Assembly: GCA_023374045.1 (NCBI GenBank)
Contig: CM041776.1
Coordinates: 285,461,873 to 285,525,872, forward strand
DNA length: 64,000 nt
Direction of reading: 5' to 3'
Source: Limonium bicolor
Taxonomy: Eukaryota > Streptophyta > Magnoliopsida > Caryophyllales > Plumbaginaceae
Positions within the stretch are counted from its first letter, which is position 1. Each line of letters starts with the position of its first letter. Under the pieces are notes generated by a model. That model ran no database searches and had not been told where the DNA came from. It saw only the letters and a program-made list of their open reading frames with translations. Position numbers and translations under genes: made by a program. Shown here in pieces: positions 59,569 through 64,000 of the stretch.

Positions 59569-59921
59569 AGGCCCGTCATAAACCCTAGGACTGGATATCA
59601 AAAGGTCCAGTTGAGGCACTCCTAAGCCCTCGTGCGCCTTAAATCAAATCGGATTGTTAGTATTATAGGCTCGTCATAAGGCCTATAGCTAGATATCAAG
59701 AGGTCTAGTTGAGGCACTCCTAAGTCCTCGTACTCTCAATCGCATTCTAGGCCCGTCATAAGCCCTAGGACTGGATATCAAGAGGTCCAGTTGAGGCACT
59801 CCTAAGCCCTCATGCACCCTAAAACCAAGTCGGATTATTAGTATCCCAGGCTCATCATAAGTCCTAGGGTTAGATGTCAAGAGGTCTAACTGAGGCTCGT
59901 CATAAGTCCTCGTACTTTCAA
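59563..59921 (+). repeat. 180-bp higher-order repeat, two copies
   Basis: Two copies at an offset of 180 bp (59563, 59743). Each consists of two related halves of about 98 and 82 bp, built around CGTCATAA..CCTAG..TGGATATCAA and GTTGAGGCACTCCTAAG. Confidence 0.85.
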
Positions 59922-59968
59922 TCACTCATACACTCACGGTCACATCCCAATACAGCAGTAAACCGCAG

Positions 59969-60063
59969 TGAGAATTTTTGGCGCCCTCAACCTTGATCCA
60001 ATTCTGCAAGTGCTTGCAAAATTGAATCAAGGGGAGCCATCTGTAGACACCAAAAATTCTCAC
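59969..60063. other. 95-bp near-perfect palindrome
   Basis: Outer arms GTGAGAATTTTTGG (59969-59982) and CCAAAAATTCTCAC (60050-60063). Inner arms 59991-60010 and 60013-60032 pair at 18 of 20 positions. RNA from either strand would fold into a long hairpin. It could be a foldback element, a small-RNA precursor or the junction of an LTR element. Confidence 0.7.
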
Positions 60064-60684
60064 CCCATAAAGCAAATTCCAAAATAATAAGAGGGGTTGT
60101 CGCCTTTCTTTGTCAAAACGTATTGACGTGCGTGCCAAAACGAAACCATTATTTCATGACAAAATTATTAAGTCATTTTTTTCAAAACATTTCATAAAAA
60201 CACAATTCTTCGAAAATGAATTTCCAACGACAGTATGGTTTTAAACCCGTTCCTCTTGTTTTATTTTCATATTTATTGCCACTTCTTATTATCTTTTAGT
60301 ATTTACTTCTTATTTTATCATCATTATTTCTAGTATTGTTTCTATCATTTTATGTACGATTTACTACTATTTTCTTTATTCATGTTAAGCATAATCTTGC
60401 CACTTGTACATAATTGATTCGTTTTTCATTTTTATCATATTCATCGGCGTTTAATCCCCGTTACACTGGTGCTATTTTATTATTTTATGAACATGATATT
60501 ATGTTATTCCATTTGCTTATATCTCATTATGACTTATACTTTTCTTTAGTTAATATTTCATTCCATTAGATTAACTCTCATTTTATTGTATACTTTCTTT
60601 AAAAAAAAAGAGCAAAGTAGCATTTTGGAGGAGTTATCTAGTCTTGGCCAAGGCTTTTGTATTGTTTTTCTTATATGCATACTG

Positions 60685-60775
60685 AAATCCGACTTAGTAT
60701 AACTGGTTAACCTGTTCCCCTATGTAATCCATTGATCATGGGTTCGATTCCTTGTGAGACCACGGGGGTTGATTT
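60685..60775 (+). other. tRNA-like segment 1 (SINE head or tRNA relic)
   Basis: Box A-like TAGTATAACTGGTTAA (60695-60710) and box B-like GGTTCGATTCC (60741-60751), 30 bases apart as in tRNA genes. The acceptor stem does not pair well, so a real tRNA is unlikely. Confidence 0.5.
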
Positions 60776-60840
60776 TTGTTTCACTTAAGTTTGCCCATAG
60801 AACTCTTGTTTTATTTTTTGCAAGTATGAACTGAAAATTA

Positions 60841-60910
60841 TCATAGCTCAATTGGTTGAGGCTAGTGTGGAAGAGACCAAAGGTCTCGAGTTCGAGTTGT
60901 GGGAGGGACA
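60841..60910 (+). other. tRNA-like segment 2 (SINE head or tRNA relic)
   Basis: Box A-like TAGCTCAATTGGTTGAG (60844-60860) and box B-like GAGTTCGAGTTG (60888-60899). It lies about 150 bp after the first tRNA-like segment, in the same orientation. Confidence 0.5.
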
Positions 60911-61078
60911 ACACCCGATTTTATTTTTCGATAGAACAACCCAAACGCGGCCTATACCCCAGCCCATGCCAAACACAGCCCGTTCTCTCAATTGGATCCG
61001 ACTTTTACCTTAAATAAAGCCCATTGTTGTATTTAGCCCATAAAACCATCAAAACAACCTATCTATAAAATAACAACA

Positions 61079-63110
61079 AAAAGAACAGCCGACAGAACAT
61101 TCGGTCCTGGTCTTCCTCCTCTTCATTTTGAAATCTCGAGAAGAACAAAAACAAAAAAATCAGAGAAGACACCACGCTTGGTCTCTTCTTGTTTTGAAAA
61201 CCACCATGGAAACCCATGCTTCCTCGATTCGTAAAAACCTGGTAGACCCATACTCCTCTGTCGATCTCTTCTCGATTCGCCTCCATTCCCTTGAAAACCC
61301 AGCACCTTCATCAATTTCCTTCTCCTCGGGCGAATATCAAAATCCATCGGGCATCGTTTTTCCATCGTTCTCTTCACTTCCTTCTCCGATCGTTCTTCTT
61401 CACTTTCGAAACTCTTCCCCTACCTCCATCTTCAAGTAAAAAAAAACCTAGAAAAATCGATGCCATAGCTTTCCTCTACCATGAGCCGCAACCATCTTCT
61501 TCTTCCTCGATATCTTGCGCGTCTTTCCCTCATCTCTTCTTCTCTGAAAACGTCTTCACCACCATTTGCTTCAATCTCTCCACTCACGGTTTTGCAAGCA
61601 ACAGGCAAACGTGGAGCACACTCTACGCCTTCTTCATTCTTGCTTCACACACAGAAATCTATTTGTCCTTCTCTCGCTTTCGGTCCCGGTGTTGTGAATG
61701 CTTCCACGTGTGACCAAATAATCTCGCACCTCTGTATTAGGCTCAACCTGCAGGTAACCCTCACTGTAGGTCCCGATTCTGCTCACCACAGGGTGAACGA
61801 CTCATTTTGGTTGCGTATTACCCCTTCGCAATCTGTTCATTCGATTATGCTAGTCATTTAATCTGTGTGATGCTGTGGTGCTTCTTCTTCGCTATTTGCA
61901 GGAGACTTCTAAGTGCAGAAACGAAAATATTTGAGTTTCCCCTTTTCGCTAGTCTCTAGATCCCTTTCAAAAACCAGTGTTGCCCAGGGCTAAGGTATGT
62001 AGGAAACTGAAATTCTTGGTTGACGATGGCCTGTATCCGTTAACTTATTTTTCTGGAGTCTGGGTTAAAGAAAAACAGTAGTATAGTCTGTTTATGTACA
62101 CCCCTTTCGGTTTGTTTGATTTGGCTATGTGTTTGGTTTGAACTTAAACCCATAAAATCAGTCTATGTATAAAACCGTGAGATTTGTTTTGTTATCTTAT
62201 CCATATTCTGCCTATTTACCCATTGATTCGATGATGGTTCATTTCTGTTGTAGTTTGTTTCCTAGCTTCTACACTGGATCAGCATTTGTCCTTGCTTAAA
62301 ATGACCTCTCTTACGTTTTCATTATACTGGACACTACTGTGGAAACTCGTTTTTCCTCTATTATCGGTGTTAATGGTTGAGTTTGGGTGCTCGGTTTCAA
62401 CTTGTGTGGTGGCGTAAAGCCTGGGCTGAAGTGTACCTATCTGAGTTGCTACCTACAAAGCTCATGGTTTGGTTCGTTTAGTATCTGATTGTTTAGTTTT
62501 TGTCTGTCAATTTTGGGCCTTGAATGAAGAATCTGCCTCATTGTATTTGTTTCCTTTGATTTGCATCGTGACGAGGTACTCTCCATTCTGAGCGCTGGAA
62601 TTCGAACGACATGATACTTCTGGATTTGACGCTGGCATCTGTGTGTGACTAAAGCAGAATAATCTTGGCCACGATACAAATGAGTTTTGTGGGTCAGCCT
62701 TTCTTATCTTTGAGTTAGCTAACCTCTGGTTGGTTTGGGAAGCATGTTGTGTACTAATCTGGTCCTCTGGGTATATTCATATTTGGCTGGAAACATGTTG
62801 TGTCTAGTACTAATCTTGGAATTTGATTCGAAACCGCATGTCATGGTTAGTAAAAGAAAACAGAGCAAATAGAGTTGTGAAAGAGATAGAATTAGTTAGC
62901 AATTTAGTCCAAGTTTTTCTTTTATTGGTTAATTATGCTAATAATTGTGCACTTTGTTTGTTACTTCGTATTTTAACTTACGTCCTTATTTGATCACAAA
63001 AAATACCAATGAGGTCGAGAAAAATAATTGGCAACTCGATTTCTTCTTTGTCAGTCAGATAATACTCATTAATCTTTTGGTTTTCCATTATATGTATATA
63101 TTGTATAGTT
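61079..63110. other. No gene recognised
   Basis: C/T-rich sequence with small frames (for instance 61128-61439 and 61291-61713) that show no known motif and look like UTR or LTR leader. Beyond 61900 there is AT-rich DNA without features. Confidence 0.4.
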
Positions 63111-63612
63111 TAGTTTGGTAATTGTTGGGCCCAGTCAAATATAGAGGCCCAATACAATAGGAAGCCCTAGATAGCTCATAGGACACCCCTCTGCAGAAAA
63201 GCTTTAGGTTTGGGTATCCTCAATGCATACGGGTCCTAGACACGGTCCATGTGAGGAATACCCGTATCCCATAAAATTTTCCAAATCATCCCCTAATTTC
63301 AGAATAAAATAAACAATCAACAAAATCCAATCCAATTGTAAATCCAGATAATTTTATTCACATGACTTCAGCCCACTAGCTCCTAATAGTTTCAAACAAA
63401 ATTTTAATCAGCCCATTTTTACAAATCCACTCTCAAAGCCCAATTCCACCAAGTCTGGCCCATTTCAGATCCGGCCCAATTTTAAAACCCGGCCCATCAC
63501 CTAGCTCGGCCCACTACCCAATCTCAGCCCACTACTCGTCTCGGCCCACTAGTCAACCAGGCCCACTATTTAAACCCGACCCATTATCTGAACTTGGGCC
63601 ATTATCCAAGCC

Positions 63613-63752
63613 TGACCCATCAGCCCAAATCGGCCCATCAGCCCAAATCGGCCCATCAGCCCAAATCGGCCCATCAGCCCAAATCGACCCATCAGCCCAA
63701 ACTGACCCATCAGCCCAAACTGACCCATCAGCCCAAACTGGCCCATCAGCCT
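63613..63752 (+). repeat. 18-bp tandem repeat
   Basis: About eight copies of CCCATCAGCCCAAATCGG and close variants. Translated, it gives a repeating HQPKSA, but the surrounding frame is not gene-like. It sits in a broader GCCCA-rich stretch (63420-63830). Confidence 0.9.
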
Positions 63753-63834
63753 AATTCAAAATCCAGCCCATTAGTCCTATCCGGCCTATGAGCCCAATTA
63801 AAAATCCGGCCCATTTCAAAGCCCGCCCCAAAAG

Positions 63835-64000
63835 TCTAACCTTGACCAAAATGTAACCTTGACCAAAGACTTTGACCTTGACCAGAAAACATTGGACCTT
63901 GACCAGAAACTTTGACCTTGACCAAAAAAACGTTGACCTTGACCAACAAAAAACGCTGACCTTGACCAAAAAAATGTTGACCAATCCCAATTTGACCTTA
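63835..64000 (+). repeat. TTGACC (W-box core) cluster
   Basis: About a dozen TTGACC motifs, many as CTTGACC or TTGACCTTGACC, in 165 bp, running off the window end. TTGAC is the core of the WRKY-binding W-box. It could be a plain tandem repeat. Confidence 0.8.

Larger units (their letters stand above)
60042..61078 (+). mobile_element. Possible LTR start, boundaries unresolved
   Basis: TGTAGACACC at 60042 follows a purine-rich AATCAAGGGGAG, the usual PPT-LTR junction. A TATA-like 'CTATCTATAAAATAA' lies at 61060-61074, where an LTR promoter could be. I could not find a second copy or the 3' boundary, so this remains a weak call. Confidence 0.35.

Noticed and set aside
60685..60910. Functional tRNA genes
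   Set aside because: Boxes are tRNA-like, but acceptor and anticodon stems do not pair convincingly.
61128..61861. Serine-rich + strand frames of 103-140 codons
   Set aside because: C/T-rich leader-like DNA produces such frames by chance; no domain, and three overlapping frames are equally open.
63594..63791. HQPKSA repeat protein
   Set aside because: Produced by the 18-bp tandem repeat; no start context, domain or conserved flanks.

Overview
This window is intergenic DNA of a flowering plant, most likely a eudicot with a large repeat-rich genome. I did not find one convincing stand-alone host gene. The evidence for a plant is Ty3/gypsy chromovirus-type and Ty1/copia elements primed by the usual initiator-Met site, a plant L1-type LINE, a CACTA transposon with captured exons of plant genes (AINTEGUMENTA-type AP2, CPN20, PI-PLC, PSI/DUF3475), and a Stowaway-type MITE. 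The species cannot be named from the sequence.

Layout. 1-3592: an old LINE on the minus strand (endonuclease, RT). 3593-22403: a minus-strand copia element inserted in the LINE. Nested inside its RT domain is a 14.2 kb Ty3/gypsy element ('gypsy1', 4651-18851, + strand) with a perfect TCCTA target duplication. 22404-40730: a minus-strand, apparently non-coding gypsy relative ('gypsy3') inserted in the copia 5' LTR. It carries a complete Athila-like non-autonomous element (27903-35020, GGACT duplication), which itself carries a Stowaway MITE (33765-33994). 40731-47790: a CACTA element with fragments of at least seven host genes. 47791-59210: a second AlkB-bearing gypsy element ('gypsy2', + strand) whose 5' LTR is cut at the CACTA junction. 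59211-64000: tandem repeats, a palindrome, tRNA-like segments, an unresolved possible LTR, and a cluster of TTGACC motifs.

Main discovery. gypsy1 and gypsy2 each carry an intact AlkB-type 2-oxoglutarate/Fe(II) dioxygenase reading frame between gag and protease. In both, this frame lies inside what reads as an intron. One splice donor at the end of gag can join, in the same phase, either to an acceptor just before the AlkB frame (giving Gag-AlkB) or to an acceptor about 0.9 kb further on, just before protease (giving Gag-Pro-Pol). Both elements also share two small gag introns at the same positions and phases. The element therefore appears to choose by alternative splicing between a nucleic-acid demethylase-like product and polymerase. 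AlkB is known in some plant RNA virus replicases, where it is thought to repair or demethylate RNA; a similar role for the retroelement RNA is an inference.

The LTRs of all three gypsy families, although diverged, share a second layer of structure. They have three AAG|GTAA donor-like sites with conserved spacing, an array of GTCCG/CGGAC inverted repeats, and a double hairpin followed by a T-run and GCAGGTA. This suggests that the long LTR leader is itself spliced or folded in a conserved way.
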